Source of the DNA: Rhyacophila brunnea
Taxonomy: Eukaryota; Arthropoda; Insecta; Trichoptera; Rhyacophilidae
Assembly: GCA_022495005.1 (NCBI GenBank)
Contig: JAGYXB010001608.1
Span: 124,001-188,000, forward strand
Reading direction: 5' to 3'
DNA: 64,000 nt
This document shows, piece by piece, positions 13,183 to 25,631 of the stretch. Both the position numbers and the translations under genes were made by a program. How positions within the stretch are numbered: the first letter of the stretch is position 1; each line of letters opens with the position of its first letter. The notes below the pieces were generated by a model. The model was not told the origin of the DNA and ran no database searches. It was given only the letters and a program-made list of their open reading frames with translations.

Positions 13183-13505
13183 CCTGAACAAAAACGATGC
13201 ATAAGTGCGAGTGAGAAAGTATTCGGCACCCTTTTAATCTCTGCGACACACGCTAAAGTAAGATAAAAGGTTTACAGATGTGGGAGATGGTTTGCTACGG
13301 CGTAGCCGCCAAATCTTACCTTATTGCTTAACGAAGCGTCGATAACCGTGTTGCTAAAATTGCTATTTTTTATGTTAAACATAAAGTCAGTGGTAAATAT
13401 TTTTAGTTAATTAAGTAGAAAAGATGGTTTTGTGTATTGTATTAAAATATGGTAGCCGTACTGATAAGCAAGAAGATGGTATTACGTTTCATAGGTAAGT
13501 TGATA
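13183..13505 (+). pseudogene. THAP-like first exon in a dispersed repeat, copy 1
   Basis: ATG at 13424 reads MVLCIVLKYGSRTDKQEDG, then ITFHR, ending at 13494 before a perfect GTAAGT donor. This is the pattern of the start of a THAP zinc-finger domain (Met-Val-x-Cys ... Gly-Ser-Arg ... Gly-Ile-x-Phe-His-Arg), but the second zinc cysteine expected before GSR is Tyr. No second exon was found downstream. The segment and about 240 bp before it recur at 53141-53475. THAP domains occur in P-element-type transposases and host proteins; a transposon origin is the likelier one given the second copy. Confidence 0.45.
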
Positions 13506-14430
13506 CATGTTCGTGATAATTTATTTGGATATTATTATATATTTTAATATCAAGTGACCGTGTTTCTTTAAAATAACTTAAATTATGGATATTTTTACAT
13601 AATGGTTGCATTTTGACCGCTTAAAAATACTATATAGCGTAAAAAAATAGAAAAATATTTTTTTAATTCTGAGCGTCTAGTGCGAGCACTAGCAAAATGG
13701 TCTACGGTCTCGAGCAATTGTATACGAATGCGTTCGCTCGCCCACAAACCAAACGCACGGCACGCAGCTTCATTTAGCAATGGAATGGGTGGCATCTAGA
13801 TAATATGTAAACATGTCAACTTTTTTATCCTTTTCTAGCTGCTGACCAACTGATCAAACTAAAAGGTTTTCCTATGTCTCAAAATCTTAACGTAAATAAA
13901 GCAGATACGGATTGCAAAATATAAAAAGTATTTGGGGTTTAGAAAGAAAAATATGTCTAAAGAAAACATGAATAACACAAAGGTATGTCATCTTAAATAA
14001 AGGATGGATCAACAAAGCGATGAGCAATTTACATTATTTTTATTATCGCTTGAAGAAAATACACAGTAAATCAGTAATTATTGTGATAATTGTGTCATTT
14101 TCATCAGCGAATCTAATTAAGAATGTTTGGCTTTTGTCGATCACGGCACACATTTTAATTAACACCGGTTTAATTTATCGTACCTCTGGGAATATTGACA
14201 ATCCGTGAAGCAAAAGATTCTAATAATACAATATTATTTTAAAAATAATTCAATTTCATTTTTTTTAACATATTGTGGACATTACAAATTATAAGTTTAA
14301 GACGTTCACAACATGACATTTAGAAATAAATATATATAAATATAACATTATTACATTAAAAAAAGAGATAGATGAGTAGATAAATTAGATAGGTACAAGG
14401 AAGTAGGTACACCGGATGAGTTAAGCAGAC
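13506..14430. other. Intergenic; a GC-richer patch at about 13665-13800
   Basis: The patch holds 'gcgttcgctcgcccacaaacc' style sequence with a 66-residue frame on the minus strand (13595-13795) that I do not recognise. Otherwise AT-rich. Confidence 0.35.
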
Positions 14431-14860
14431 CCTATTTTAAGAATTTATAAAACAACGTCCACTTAAACTCATTCTCACGTAGGTGGAATATATCAACACC
14501 CGAAGCAATTTCATTGAACATAGTTATCGCCCTCCCAATTGGCATTACCAGTGGCAGGTTGGTTCTGCACCTTGAGAGAATAAACAAGTGATTTGACATT
14601 GAATAATGCATGGTACATATTTTATAAATAATGAATATAGATTTTTTAAATATCAATAAGAAATATAATATATATGTACATAAGTATATATTCAGCATAG
14701 CACAACTATTATAGTATTGTAGTAGTAGAAGTGAAAATATCACATAAACACTCATGTTTTGAGAAAACCACATAAATATATTGTAACCTCGCCGGAAATC
14801 GAGCCCGGAGCCACTGGATGAGAACGCGCAGTGCTGAAGCATTGGATTAGACTGGAATGG
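14431..14860 (-). mobile_element. Second SINE type (family B), copy 1
   Basis: Minus strand: a tRNA-like head ending in GGGCTCGATTTCCGGCGAGG (14785..14804) followed by 'ttacaatatatttatgtgg' and a body of about 350 bp. 29060-29200 (+) has the same head-to-body junction ('ggttcgatttctgctg', 'caatataatatatttatgtg'). The 136-residue frame across it is accidental. Confidence 0.5.
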
Positions 14861-15350
14861 GTTCTATTTAACAATGGTATATTCGTAGTTATAATTTATC
14901 TCTATAACAATAACAAAGTTTTGTAATGAAACAAATTTCGCGTTTAATACCCCTGGTCTGATCGTAAGAATAGCATGTGCAAAATAATAATATAAGGGCG
15001 CTTTTTATTGTAGATGTATTTCAAACACACACTAAGATACAAAAAGACATTATATTTAATTTAATTACATTTATTATGGTACGGTCGGTTGGTAGTTTAT
15101 TTTGTTTCAAAGTAAATACAGGGTAACATCACATATTATTGTGTATTAGTATTTTTTACTTGAGTACACACATATACATAGACAAGTAGCGGGATGATTG
15201 TATGTATAAGATCGATGTAGTGTGTGATGCAATTGTACAATCTTTTGTTACTGTATATGTTTGTCTGCATGCAAATGAGGCTTGTATGTGTGCATAATCA
15301 TCTCAAATAAAACTAACTATGTAGTTGTCGGAGGTGGTGGCTCTCTGGAG
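14861..15350. other. Region upstream of cuticle gene 1; no gene
   Basis: Holds the upstream control region of gene 1 if there is one here. Neither the CAGCTG/CACATGTG block of genes 2-3 nor the GGTGGCAATGTCA block of genes 5-6 is present. Confidence 0.4.
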
Positions 15351-15357
15351 TATAAAT
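15351..15357 (+). promoter_or_regulatory. TATA box of cuticle gene 1
   Basis: TATAAAT lies 74 bp before the gene 1 ATG. The other five cuticle genes have TATAAATA at 69-77 bp, so the spacing supports it. Transcription would start near 15380. Confidence 0.75.
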
Positions 15358-15424
15358 TCACTCAGTTTGCAAACGACAGGCATGATTTTTGTTGTGACTT
15401 TCATACAATATACATCTTTGCAAA

Positions 15425-16587
15425 ATGGCATTCAAGGTACATACAAAAGTAATTTTTAGTGTTTTATTTTTTAAGTTATTTTTAAGAGTGTTTTAAAAAA
15501 ATGGTGAAATCGAATAAGTACATACCTACCTATAAATTAAAAAAAAAATGTTTTTTTTATAGTGAATTAAAAATTACATAGTGCAATATTATATTGACAT
15601 TATACGATTAAAACATACAATGTCACATTGCAGGTTTTAACAGCTACACGACAATATATATATTTTTATTATATCAATACAGCCCATTGAATAGTCAAAT
15701 TAACGTCATATAATTTTAGGGAGGCATAAGTGCTTAGTTTGAAAAAAACGATTATAAACATTTTGGTGCTGTTTAAATGTGCTTATAATTAACCACTAGC
15801 AGCACATTGTAGTCATCAGATCTACATAATTTCAGATGACATGGTAAATTTAAAAAATAAAACGAGGAACAAAACGCGCCGATTCTATTTAAGTCCCAAA
15901 GTATTATCAATTACTTTTTAGGTTAGGTTTAGGATTCCAGTGTTATAAAAACTCATTTTGCTTTTACAGTTATTCTTGCTCGCTGCTGTGGTAGCAGTTG
16001 CTAATGCTGGTATTATCGCCCAGCCAGCTTACTCTGCTCCTTTGGGATACGCTTCCCATGGGTATGCCGCCCCTTTGGGATACGCCGCCCCAGTAGCTAA
16101 GATCGCTGCCCCAATTGCTTATGCCGCTCCCGTCGCCAAGTACGCTGCCGCTCCCCTCGCCTACGCAGCCCCCATTGCCAAAGTTGCCACCATCGACGCT
16201 GACTACGACCCAAATCCTCAATACTCTTTTGCCTACGACATCCAAGACCATCTGACCGGAGACTCCAAGAGCCAACACGAAACCCGCGAAGGAGACGTCG
16301 TCAAGGGATCTTACTCCCTCGTCGATCCCGATGGCACCAAGCGCACCGTCGATTACACCGCTGATCCACATAACGGATTCAACGCTGTCGTCTCCAAGGA
16401 ACCTCTCGGTCATGCCGTCAAAGTAGCCGCCGCTCCAGTTGCTTATGCCGCTCCCATCGCCAAATACGCCGCTGCTCCCATCGCTTATGCTGCCCCTGTT
16501 GCTAAGATCGCCGCTCCAATCGCATACCACGCTCCCGTAGCTTATGCTGCACCAGTCGCCAAAATTGCCTCCCCATACTACCACTAA
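15425..16587 (+). CDS. RR-2 cuticular protein, gene 1 (209 aa, two exons)
   Basis: Join 15425..15436 and 15970..16587. Exon 1 is ATG GCA TTC AAG (MAFK) followed by GTACAT; the 533-bp intron ends TTTTACAG and is phase 0. The product starts [17 protein letters not shown], a signal peptide probably cut before Gly18. Residues 19-85 are Ala/Pro/Tyr/Val repeats of the AAPVAK(Y/I) type. Residues about 86-150 are the extended Rebers-Riddiford RR-2 domain, with the family landmarks [36 protein letters not shown]. The tail is again repeats of [12 protein letters not shown] and ends SPYYH. RR-2 proteins bind chitin and are structural parts of hard cuticle; that role is from the family. It differs from the other five in [19 protein letters not shown] and VSKEP inside the domain, so it is the most diverged member here. 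I chose this start because the same MAFK mini-exon with a good donor precedes all six genes. Confidence 0.93.
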
Positions 16588-16622
16588 ATTGCCTGTCTAA
16601 ATATTGTTAAACGACCATGTAA

Positions 16623-16642
16623 TTATTTATTGACCTATTAAA
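16623..16642 (+). promoter_or_regulatory. Conserved 3'UTR motif and ATTAAA poly(A) signal of gene 1
   Basis: TTATTTATTGACCTATTAAA starts 36 bases after the stop. The first nine bases match the AU-rich-element nonamer UUAUUUAUU, and ATTAAA (16637..16642) is a common poly(A) signal variant. The same motif follows genes 2, 3 and 4. Confidence 0.6.
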
Positions 16643-19600
16643 TAAGCATAAAATATATCCACATATTTTATTATTATGCTCGCCAAAAACCCTAAAGTTA
16701 GTAGAAAACCAGTACAACTCACTCAATATAATATCTACTTCTCTATATCTCTTATATATTCCTAACCATGATGAAGATAATGGCCATAAAAACCTACTAT
16801 AATGCTGGTTTTTTTATGCCTTGTATCTGATCCACCAGAGTTAAAATATTATCAGATAGTTATTTACTCGATAAGGAACTTTTACGAATTACAAAAAATT
16901 AATGCAATATCTTTGAAAGATATATTTTTTGGTTATAGCTGTGTCTCACCATATTGTGAGAATAACTACTGCAAAGATCCTAAAGGAAGAAAAATGAAGA
17001 ATACACGACGACTACACAAATTTATAAAAATGTACTGCAATGGTCAAAGACTTTTCAATAGCGAATGTACCGTAAACTTTTCACCGAAAAGGAATTCTTC
17101 TGCTTTTTCCAATGGTGCTTCGAGGTTGGGAGTCCTCTAATCTTCTCTTCCATTCCCTTAAATTATCAACAAGTCCTGCACTCCAAGCATAATAATGGAT
17201 TCCTAGCTGAGTCGTGATCTTCCCGCTACAAACATAGACCCCTCCAAACTGATCCACCCGGTTTTTATCAAACGTATCACGAACTCCCACATTTAGGTTT
17301 AAACCATTATCTTAAGCTTGGAAATATCTCAAAAGCAGTTTACCAACCTAAGTTCACTAAGCATTCAAGTGTACTTTTACTGAGTTTACTGGACTTTAAA
17401 TTCACAAGTGCCCATTGAATATAAGTTCCAAAGAATAAAATAGTAAAAAATCCCGTGCATTTGGCACACGGTAGACAAATCCCGCCGGAAATGCCGGAGG
17501 GGTATATTATAAAGAGCAACGAATGAAGCAACGAATACAAATATTACAACTTTTGAGAGCAGTAGTGGTTTTCAATGAAACAGGCGATGCGATCACTTCA
17601 TTAGTTTAAAAAATAATTGACGCATAAAAAATCCTGCCAATATAAGTAATGTTGTATTATATTGGCATTTTATCGCACATGAAATTTTTTTACAATGGTG
17701 TCTCCAAACCTGCCTGTACCACAGACCTCCATGAACCTAAAATCATCACCGTTTTAATCGATGTAGGTTACGTGGAAATTCTCAGTCGATGGTGTGTATG
17801 TCGATTTAAATTTTTATTTGTTTGCTTAAAAGCCGAGAAAAAATAATAAATAGGTAAGTAGGTACCTAATGAATTTTCAGAAAATTGGAAAATAAAAAAT
17901 ATGAAAGGGGTCGGCATTATGTCTGCTGAAGGGCGGCACTTTCTCTAGGGACGTCACTACCTGTATTGTTGAAAGATTAATGGTATTCAGTTTGTAGTGG
18001 GCAATGACCTCTGGCCTCATCAGCATTATTTCGACGCATAATCGTCCCATTTACAGTCAACATAATCTACACGCTTGACATTCTTCGATGGGGTTCGGTT
18101 ACCTCGAGCTTGGTCATCGAAACGCTTAAAATTGCAATAATGCAGAGGCCAGCAGGTTTTCCAATTGCAAACTACATCAACCGAATATTCATGTATATAT
18201 ATAGCGTGTCATAGTAAGTTAGTTAGTTTTAGTATCAATCTTCATGCTAGTCAAATCTCAGTCTCCGGATCACTCCGCAGATCATCTACCACCTAGCCTC
18301 GAACCAGTGCACTCTCTCGTCACATTTCGCCCTGAAGCATTCGCTCACGGTGCCCGGGACTAACCTAACGAGCCTCGGACCAGTAACATAGCTCTTGTAC
18401 CGAATGTTTACTTTGTAATAATAGCTCGCTCCTCCATTCATTGGAGCAACCTCCAATCCGACTTCCATCTCTACACCTATCACCCCTAAGCGATCTCGTC
18501 CCTTTAATGAGACTGCCAAAAGTTTGTAAGTTAACAGCCATAATTAAAAATACCTTATCACATTTTTATGAAAATAAACATCTCTTTAGATGCACTCGAA
18601 TGTCTTCAAAAGTATATTAGATAATATAATTCATAGCTGCAATAATAAATTATGTTTTATTAATGCTGATTGCGTTTGCATGCAGTAGTTAATAGTCGTG
18701 AAATAATTAAAGTTACATCACGTTAATATTTAAACTTATCGCCTATTAATTGATGCATTGCGTGATTATTTTACTATCCTTTTAATTTGTTTATTACCAC
18801 CATTCCGAAAGATAGTTCTTACAACGCATTAATTACACAGTCATCCAATTCAGATTTGCTATATATTTTCATTCGGATACATTGACTAATTAACTGCTTT
18901 AGAATAATTTACTTCGCGTAAAGATCAAAAACCTATTTAAGAATTGTAGAGCAATTTTGCAGATACAATAAATCCACCAGATGTGTAAAGAAAAATGATC
19001 ATCGATGATTCTAAAATAGAAAAAAACACTGATAGTAGACCATGTCAATTGTTTAAGGATAATTATTACCCCCAAGACATTTACCTTGTGTATAAAAATT
19101 CATTGACACAATAAATGTTTTCAACTGAAGTTCACAAAATAAAAAAACATTTGATAAAAATATGCACACGAATTAAAAATAATACGAACATATAATACGA
19201 GGGAGAAATTTAAATGCTAAAATATTAAAGTCTACAACGGAAAATGAAAACGTCTAACAGAAATTAAATCAATAAATGAAATCCCCTTGGAAGGGATGAG
19301 GCGTGGTAAGTATCAACCGCCGTAAGACCGGAAATAAGTGGATTTAAAAATTAAGGTATAATCGAAATAAAAATAACCCTCGCTCCATTCATCTGTAAAA
19401 AATCAATATAAAATGTTATATTATGGATTTATTTTTCTAAACGGACCCTATATTTTTAATGCACAGAATAGCGCAATTATAATAATATAAAATAGTGTAT
19501 AATTATGTAGAATAATCTTTAAAGTGATTCGATAATACTATAATAACTAACTAACTAACCATCTGTAAATAATGCTAACCATAAATAATTGTTTCCTCAG

Positions 19601-20339
19601 GGATAGATATGATTTTTGATTACATTATAATAAGTGTGTTAGTTAGGTGGGCCAAAACGGTAGGAAGTAATTATTACAACATATGGCTAGAGTTCAATGC
19701 TAGTGACTTCATATTGAACAATTCATTATTGTTTTGTTACCTTGGGTGATTATCAAAAAGAGTAAATTATCCAAGATTTTTAAATATTTTCTTGAATTTC
19801 CATGGCAGTCTATAATTAAATGATCAGTCACGTCAAACTAATTAAAATAAGATTTATTGGACATGATTATTTTTATAAGTTCGATATAGTAATATGTTAA
19901 GTAAAATATTTTTCGTTTTCGTGGCTACGGCTGGTATGAGGTTGGTTTTCTTAACCCCGCCGCCTTAAAAATCAAAAGGAAATTATTAGTTTTTTTTTCG
20001 GAAAGTAAATCCTTTCCCCCCAAAATACTTTTGTGTGTGCGCTTGTTTTTTCCAGCGTTTCTTGTATTGCTGAAGATAGCAAAGGACCCCTACTTTATTT
20101 GCTGGTTTAGACTCTCTGTATATAGGTCTCATATATAGGTATTGTGTTCATATAGGTCAAACATTTTTCAAAACATAATCTTATTTTGCCACTAATCTCC
20201 CTTTTATCAATAACTAGAAAACTCACCGAATACATATTTTTAACCTTACAACAGGCCACGAGCCCCATTTACATACAATAATGCAGTACCACTACAATAT
20301 TAGGAGTATAGAAGCAATGAAATAGATATATACACAGAC
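16643..20339. other. Intergenic between genes 1 and 2; no supported gene
   Basis: Two stretches are less AT-rich: 16802-17290, with a 112-residue frame (+) and an overlapping 69-residue frame (-, FGGVYVCSGKITTQLGIHYY), and 18240-18530, with a 77-residue minus frame. I recognise none of them; they may be old transposon remains. A TATATATATAG precedes the second at about 18195. The rest is AT-rich. Confidence 0.3.
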
Positions 20340-20450
20340 TTGAAAAAATTACAGATATGTATAGTGACCTTATCGGGAATCAAACCTGGAACTCCCGGTA
20401 TGGAGAACCAGTGCCTTATGCATCGGACTTCAATGGTCCAAACCATTTAT
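20340..20450 (-). mobile_element. SINE-like tRNA head
   Basis: Minus strand: GCATAAGGCACTGGTTCTCC, then 'ccaggtttgattcccg', a good B-box form, then an AT-rich body. Partial and worn. Confidence 0.4.
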
Positions 20451-20921
20451 TTTCTTTCACGATCCGATTAAAATAAACGATTTCTCAGATTATTTAAATT
20501 GAAAATTTGCATTTATGAGTGTATTTTTAACACGTCTTCTCAATGTCTCGCTATTTCTTACCATTTTCTTATGTTTACTCTCATCCGTTACAGATAATTC
20601 AAGACAATTATATATAAAGTAATAATTATGTTTAAAATTTTAAAAACATACCTACGTGCAAACAAACTTACTTGGGTGAAAACAAAACATTAAGGTAGGT
20701 AGTTAGTAAAAAAATGTTTTCAAATTCATTGTATAAACTTTTAGAACCAATTAAGTGTGTTTCTAAAGTTTATATTCTGAGGAAAAACCTAATTAGTTAA
20801 ATATTGAATTTAACATTGTAATCAATTTCTTAACCGAAATGAGTGCTATTGCACGAAAGCTTTTCAAACAATATAAAGAATGGCATTGAATAAAAGTCAG
20901 TAGTAAATGATAACTATGCGG

Positions 20922-20941
20922 TTTAATAGGTCAATAAATAA
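20922..20941 (-). promoter_or_regulatory. Conserved 3'UTR motif of gene 2
   Basis: Read on the minus strand: TTATTTATTGACCTATTAAA, starting 32 bases after the stop. It is identical to the gene 1 motif and includes an ATTAAA poly(A) variant. It is followed by CCGCATAGTTATC, which gene 3 also has. Confidence 0.6.
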
Positions 20942-20973
20942 TAAACATATCTTAATATAAGAAACGTTTTAAA

Positions 20974-22439
20974 TTAGTGGTAGTAGGCGGGGGCGGCTCC
21001 ATAGGCGTGAGGGGAAGCTCCGTAGGCGTGAGAGGCAGCTCCGTAGGCGAGAGGGGCGGAGTAGGCGAGGGGAGACACAACCTTGGCAACTGGGGCAACA
21101 ACCTTGACGGCATGTCCAAGAGGTTCACGACGGACGACAGCGTTGAATCCGTTGTGAGGATCAGCGGTGTAGTCAACGGTACGCTTGTAACCATCAGCAT
21201 CAACAAGGGAGTAAGATCCTTCGACAACATCTCCGTGTCTGGATTCGTGCTGGCTCTTGGAGTCTCCGGTCAGACCGTCTTGGATGTCGTAGGCGTATTC
21301 GTATTGAGGGTTGGGATCGTAGTCAGCGTCGATGGAAGCTACCTTAGCGTAGGCGACTGGAGCTGCGTATTTGGCGACTGGAGCGGCATAGGCCAAGGGG
21401 GCGGCATATCCGTGGGAAGCGTATCCCAAAGGAGAAGAGTAAGCGGGCTGGGCGATGATGCCAGCGTTGGCAACAGCCACCACGGCGGCGAAGAAGAGGA
21501 CCTGTAAATGATTAAAACGATATGTTAATTAGTTGTTCGTTATACTTTTTAGGAATACGTCTATATGTTTAGCATGAATCTAACATTTAAAGCAGTGACT
21601 CAATATTTTTAACACAACAATGACTAATAGAATAATATTGTTTAATCATATTTTATTTATTTAACTCAATAATATAGGTACACTTTTTTAAGAAAATAAT
21701 AATATTTATCAAAACTACATTGCTTAAAATTACTTCATAGCATTGTGATTATACAATACATCGATAGTATGCCGGTCGAGTGCTTTACCGATTAATCTAT
21801 TGATTCTATGCGTGTTTTCAATTATTCCACAAGTTTCAAATTTAAAAAAATATTAGTTTCTGAAGCTTTACTAAGTTGTGTTATATAATAATATTATTAT
21901 ATTACGGTTTTAATATATAATACAGTACACAGAGTAGTTTTTTTAACAAATTTAACTTTATAACGATCACATCTCAATAATTATAGAATAAAATATATGA
22001 ATTTAAAAAAATAGCACACATATAATGAAAACTGTTTTTAGATAGAGAAAATTGGATAAAGGTTTTATTGGAGTATAGACGATTGAATATGCAATATTAC
22101 TACATGGTTAAATTGTGGGTACTTAAAAAAATTAAATATTGATATTGTCTAAAAATAAAAGTTAATATTATTTAACATTGCATTTTCTAAGATATTTTAG
22201 ATAGATTTTAGATTTGATTAATTTAAAGTATATAATATCATATTATACATTTATAAATGATTTTATATAAATATTATGTATATGTACTATGCAAGTTTAA
22301 TATTATTTATAATGTAAATAGAAAATATATTATTAATCGGACTTGTATAGAAGAACGTTGCCGTCGAAGAAATTACGTTTTTGTAAAATCGGTATGTATT
22401 ATTATAAACACTGTTTTTATGCTGTACCTTGAATGCCAT
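20974..22439 (-). CDS. RR-2 cuticular protein, gene 2 (179 aa, two exons)
   Basis: Minus strand, complement of join(20974..21501, 22428..22439). The MAFK exon is followed by GTACAGC; the 926-bp phase-0 intron ends ATTTACAG. The mature protein follows the signal peptide [17 protein letters not shown]. Residues 19-59 are [12 protein letters not shown] repeats, then a [17 protein letters not shown] entry into the RR-2 domain (about 67-130; [41 protein letters not shown]), then [16 protein letters not shown] and a Gly/Ala/Tyr/Ser/His tail ending APAYYH. Predicted role: a secreted chitin-binding structural protein of rigid cuticle. The product matches gene 4 through the first 149 residues and differs only in the tail. 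The second exon is also nearly identical at silent sites, although the introns do not resemble each other. Gene 2 and gene 3 lie in the same direction about 4.6 kb apart. Confidence 0.94.
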
Positions 22440-22500
22440 TTTAAGGTATTGAATAGTTGACTATTGTCGACTGATTGTAACTCTCCGAAAAATAATTCTG

Positions 22501-22508
22501 TATTTATA
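22501..22508 (-). promoter_or_regulatory. TATA box of cuticle gene 2
   Basis: TATAAATA on the minus strand, 69 bp before the ATG. A TCAGTC initiator-like site (complement of 22469..22474) lies about 36 bp downstream. Confidence 0.8.
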
Positions 22509-22519
22509 GCTGCGGCGGG

Positions 22520-22562
22520 TTGCAAAAATCAGCTGATTTTTGTCCTGAAATTCACATGTGAC
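22520..22562 (-). promoter_or_regulatory. Upstream block shared by cuticle genes 2 and 3 (CAGCTG and CACATGTG E-boxes)
   Basis: On the minus strand this holds CAGCTGATTTTTGCAA just upstream of the TATA box and CACATGTG farther up. Gene 3 has the same two sites in the same order (28560..28608). CANNTG sites can bind bHLH factors. The block may be a shared epidermal or moult-stage control region; the sharing is visible, the function is inferred. Confidence 0.55.
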
Positions 22563-24514
22563 ACCTGATCGGACCAATTTCGTTTATTTGACTTATGCAT
22601 GGGCGTATAACTGGTTTCTGCCTCGATAATCTGATTGTATGACAATAAAGTTTTGTTTTAAGAGTGAAAGAGACGTAATCGGTGGCATATCTGGCCCAAT
22701 GCCCAATAAACATTACATAATAATATGAACTCTTTAATTGTGAAACAAGACCTTTTTATTATGTTCGTAAGGAAAAGGGACAGGTGACGAAATAAAAAAT
22801 ATATCGAAAATTATTAAGGTAATTGAGCTCATATTTTTTAAAACACATAATTATGTAATAATTTTTGTTATTTTGGATGTCGTTAAATATATTATGTATT
22901 CAATAAAGGCAATAATATATTGTTGAAGAGAATCACAGGAATATTAATAAAAAAAACCATTACCTATTCACTTCGATGTCGAATGAAAATAATGATCATT
23001 ATGAAATTACCAAACAATAATTTATTATGTATTATTCATTTTTTTACCGCAAATAACGTTTGATAATATACTTACTACGTATTGCAGTATATCTTTTATA
23101 CATTGAAATAATTTCAGTTTACATCCATTAATTTAATGACTTACACCCAAGACCTGTTTTTAGTGCATTTGATTTCTTGACAATTCAGGTTCTCGAGATT
23201 CAAACATTTTTCAATTCTAGAGAATCTCGAGAATTCTCAAGAAATACCTATAAGTATTTCTCTTTTTACTCGTACGGTCCAAGTTTCCTCCCTTTGAGAT
23301 CAAATTCGAGAATTTAGAAAATTACGTTCCGTTTCAAATTTGGAAGCTTTTTTTCTATTTACTTATTAGATTTATTACCAAAAAAAGATTCACCGCCAAA
23401 TTTTGAAAATTCAGTTCCTGTTCAAAATCAAGACTTTTTATTTTTTAGCTTCTTTTTCAAAAAAAGCACCACCTAATTAGTATTTTGTTATTTTTTTAAA
23501 ATTTTTAAAACCTAGATATACCCTGATAAAACATCTTGTTAGGCACAATATATATCTACAAATATTAAAAAAAAAATGCCAGAATTCAAGTGGCAATAAA
23601 ACTTTTGCCAAACCACTTTATGACCTGATATGACGCAAGAAGTCTGGCGGGCGACAGACTTATACTTTTTTAAATCAAACTTATTAAGTATAGAAATTAA
23701 TATATCATAAATTATAAATTAAAATAAAATATTTAATTTCATAGATTTATTAATTACGCAATAGCCTTTTCGGTAACACACAATAATAATCAAGACTATT
23801 TTGTTCATATAACGCGTGGCGTAAAAACTTCTAAATTCGGCACTGTAAAAGAAAACATGTGCACTCGTATTAAAGTTGACAAATCGAATAAAATGTACTA
23901 CGTAACACATCACAGAACTGTTGGTGGTGTAAGCAAATTAGCAATATCGAATATTTTTCAGAAGCACGCGAGCTATCAGGCAAGAGCTACCATTAATTAA
24001 TAAAATATAATAAATCATCGGTCATTTAATTTTTAAACAAAAATTACTTGTATATTAAAAAACTCTTAAATATTATTTATAGGTAACACACCTATTATAA
24101 TTCAGCAAAATTTCAAAAATTAATTGAAAATAATATACTGATATATAATATTTTATGATATGATAATATTTACTGAGTGTGAATGTAGAGGTTTCGTGAA
24201 GCACCATGCGTTGATATTACTTCTGATTTCTGTAAATGTTTATTGGTTAGACGCTGGCTGAATTTTTGCCGTGAAAGAATTTCATAGTTTAATTACTTTA
24301 ATTCATAATGATAAGAGATAGCCCCATGGTGGATCTATTCTTAGAGGACATTAGACAAATTTAATTTCAGAGACATTCCGAATAGCGATGTAGTAATGTC
24401 CAACCAAATACCATATTTTCATCAGTTTTTGGCGACGTTTATCACATTGCATACTCTTATCTGATTGTTTGAGAATTTGTGTATTTTTTTATATTTTTTT
24501 GTTATACTAAGAGA
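22563..24514. other. Intergenic; TTCTCGAGAA-type palindromes near 23209-23260
   Basis: AT-rich. Overlapping inverted GAA/TTC motifs ('gagaatctcgagaattctc') occur here and again at 61700-62080. No gene recognised. Confidence 0.35.
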
Positions 24515-24898
24515 TGTCACGGAGACTTGAAGCTTTCGAGATGTGGCTGTATAGACGCATCCTCAAAATTCCTTAGACTGACCGGGTGACAAATGTTAAA
24601 GTTCTCAATCGAATGAGGAAGGACCGAGAAGTTCTACGTAGTATCAAAACCAGGAAACTACAGTACCTCGGCCACATTATGAGAGGACAAAAATACAGCA
24701 TTCCCCAACTTGTCATTCAAGGAAAGATCAATGGAATGCGTAGCAGAGGACGGCGCCGCATTTCGTGGCTTAAGAGCCTCCGTGATTGGTACGAGTGCAG
24801 CTCCTTTGAACTGTTCCGGGTAGCAGATGACAAATATAAGATCGCCTTGATGGTGGCCGACCTCTGAGAGGGGATGGCACAATAAGAAGAAGATACTC
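24515..24898 (+). pseudogene. LINE reverse-transcriptase C-terminal remnant
   Basis: Reads MSRRLEAFEMWLYRRILKIP, a TAG stop where Trp is usual, then TDRVTNVKVLNRMRKDREV, a block with YLGHIMRGQKYS, QGKINGMRSRGRRR, SWLKSLRDWYECSSFELFR and KIALMVADL, then TGA. AFEMW.yRRil.I.W, GHI.R and G.RGRRR.SWL are standard marks of the C-terminal region of non-LTR retrotransposon ORF2 proteins. The endonuclease, the catalytic reverse-transcriptase core and the 5' part are missing (5' truncation). The sequence ends 'aataagaagaagat', probably the 3' tail. Confidence 0.8.
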
Positions 24899-25631
24899 AG
24901 CATATAACTTTCCATGCCACGTCACTCTTCATTTTTCTAACTCTTTTACATTTCGCTCTTAAAATGTATAAATTCAGTAAATTTAGTAAGGTTCTCAAGG
25001 CAGGGGCGGATCTAACCATTCAGGGATCCTATTCGCAGCATTATTAGAGCCCATGGAAAAATAATTTATTATTATTATTTAGCTCTTTTATTATTAATAA
25101 GTTACCCAAATATATAAAAAGCCAACATTTTTCTTGTAGGCACCTACATGTAGGTACATTTCTTTTATCAAAACAATCAAAATTCTCTGGGTAGGCCGAC
25201 CTACTTTAATACTTCATTAATTTTTAATACTGTCGGTTTTCTTCACCTCACCAATATTACACGTAAAATTACATGAAATAGTTCTAACATCGGCTTAATT
25301 GATTATATTTTCTTCTCAAATTCAAGTATAGTGACGCAGATGAAGTCATTCCTTAGACGGTCTTATGATAAACTGTTAATTGTGTATACAATAAATATTA
25401 TTCGAAGATTATCTATAGTACTCAATAGTCAAAAAAAATATCGTTATTCTTCCACAATAATTATATACATATTATATTTCTACAGCGAATAATAAATTTT
25501 AATGATGATTCCTAAGAACAGAATTTTCTCGGTTTTCAAACTTTGGATTTGGTTATTTTTAATTATCGTTTATTTTTAATTCTTGAATTTCGAGCACCGT
25601 TTTCAGTGCAGGACCCCCTCCTGTGCATACT
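24899..25631. other. Intergenic; nothing recognised
   Basis: AT-rich, no repeat or coding signal. Confidence 0.4.

Noticed and set aside
14432..14842. 136-residue minus-strand frame
   Set aside because: It covers a SINE family B copy from head to tail and has no motif.
15970..16584. 204-residue open frame antisense to gene 1, and similar antisense frames over the other five cuticle exons
   Set aside because: They are shadows of Ala/Gly/Val/Pro-rich coding sequence with GCC and GGC codons; they have no homology, are Gly/Ser/Val-rich and exist only where the real exon lies.
16802..17140. 112-residue plus-strand frame as a gene
   Set aside because: No recognisable domain, no promoter or splice evidence, and AT-driven composition; left as unrecognised.
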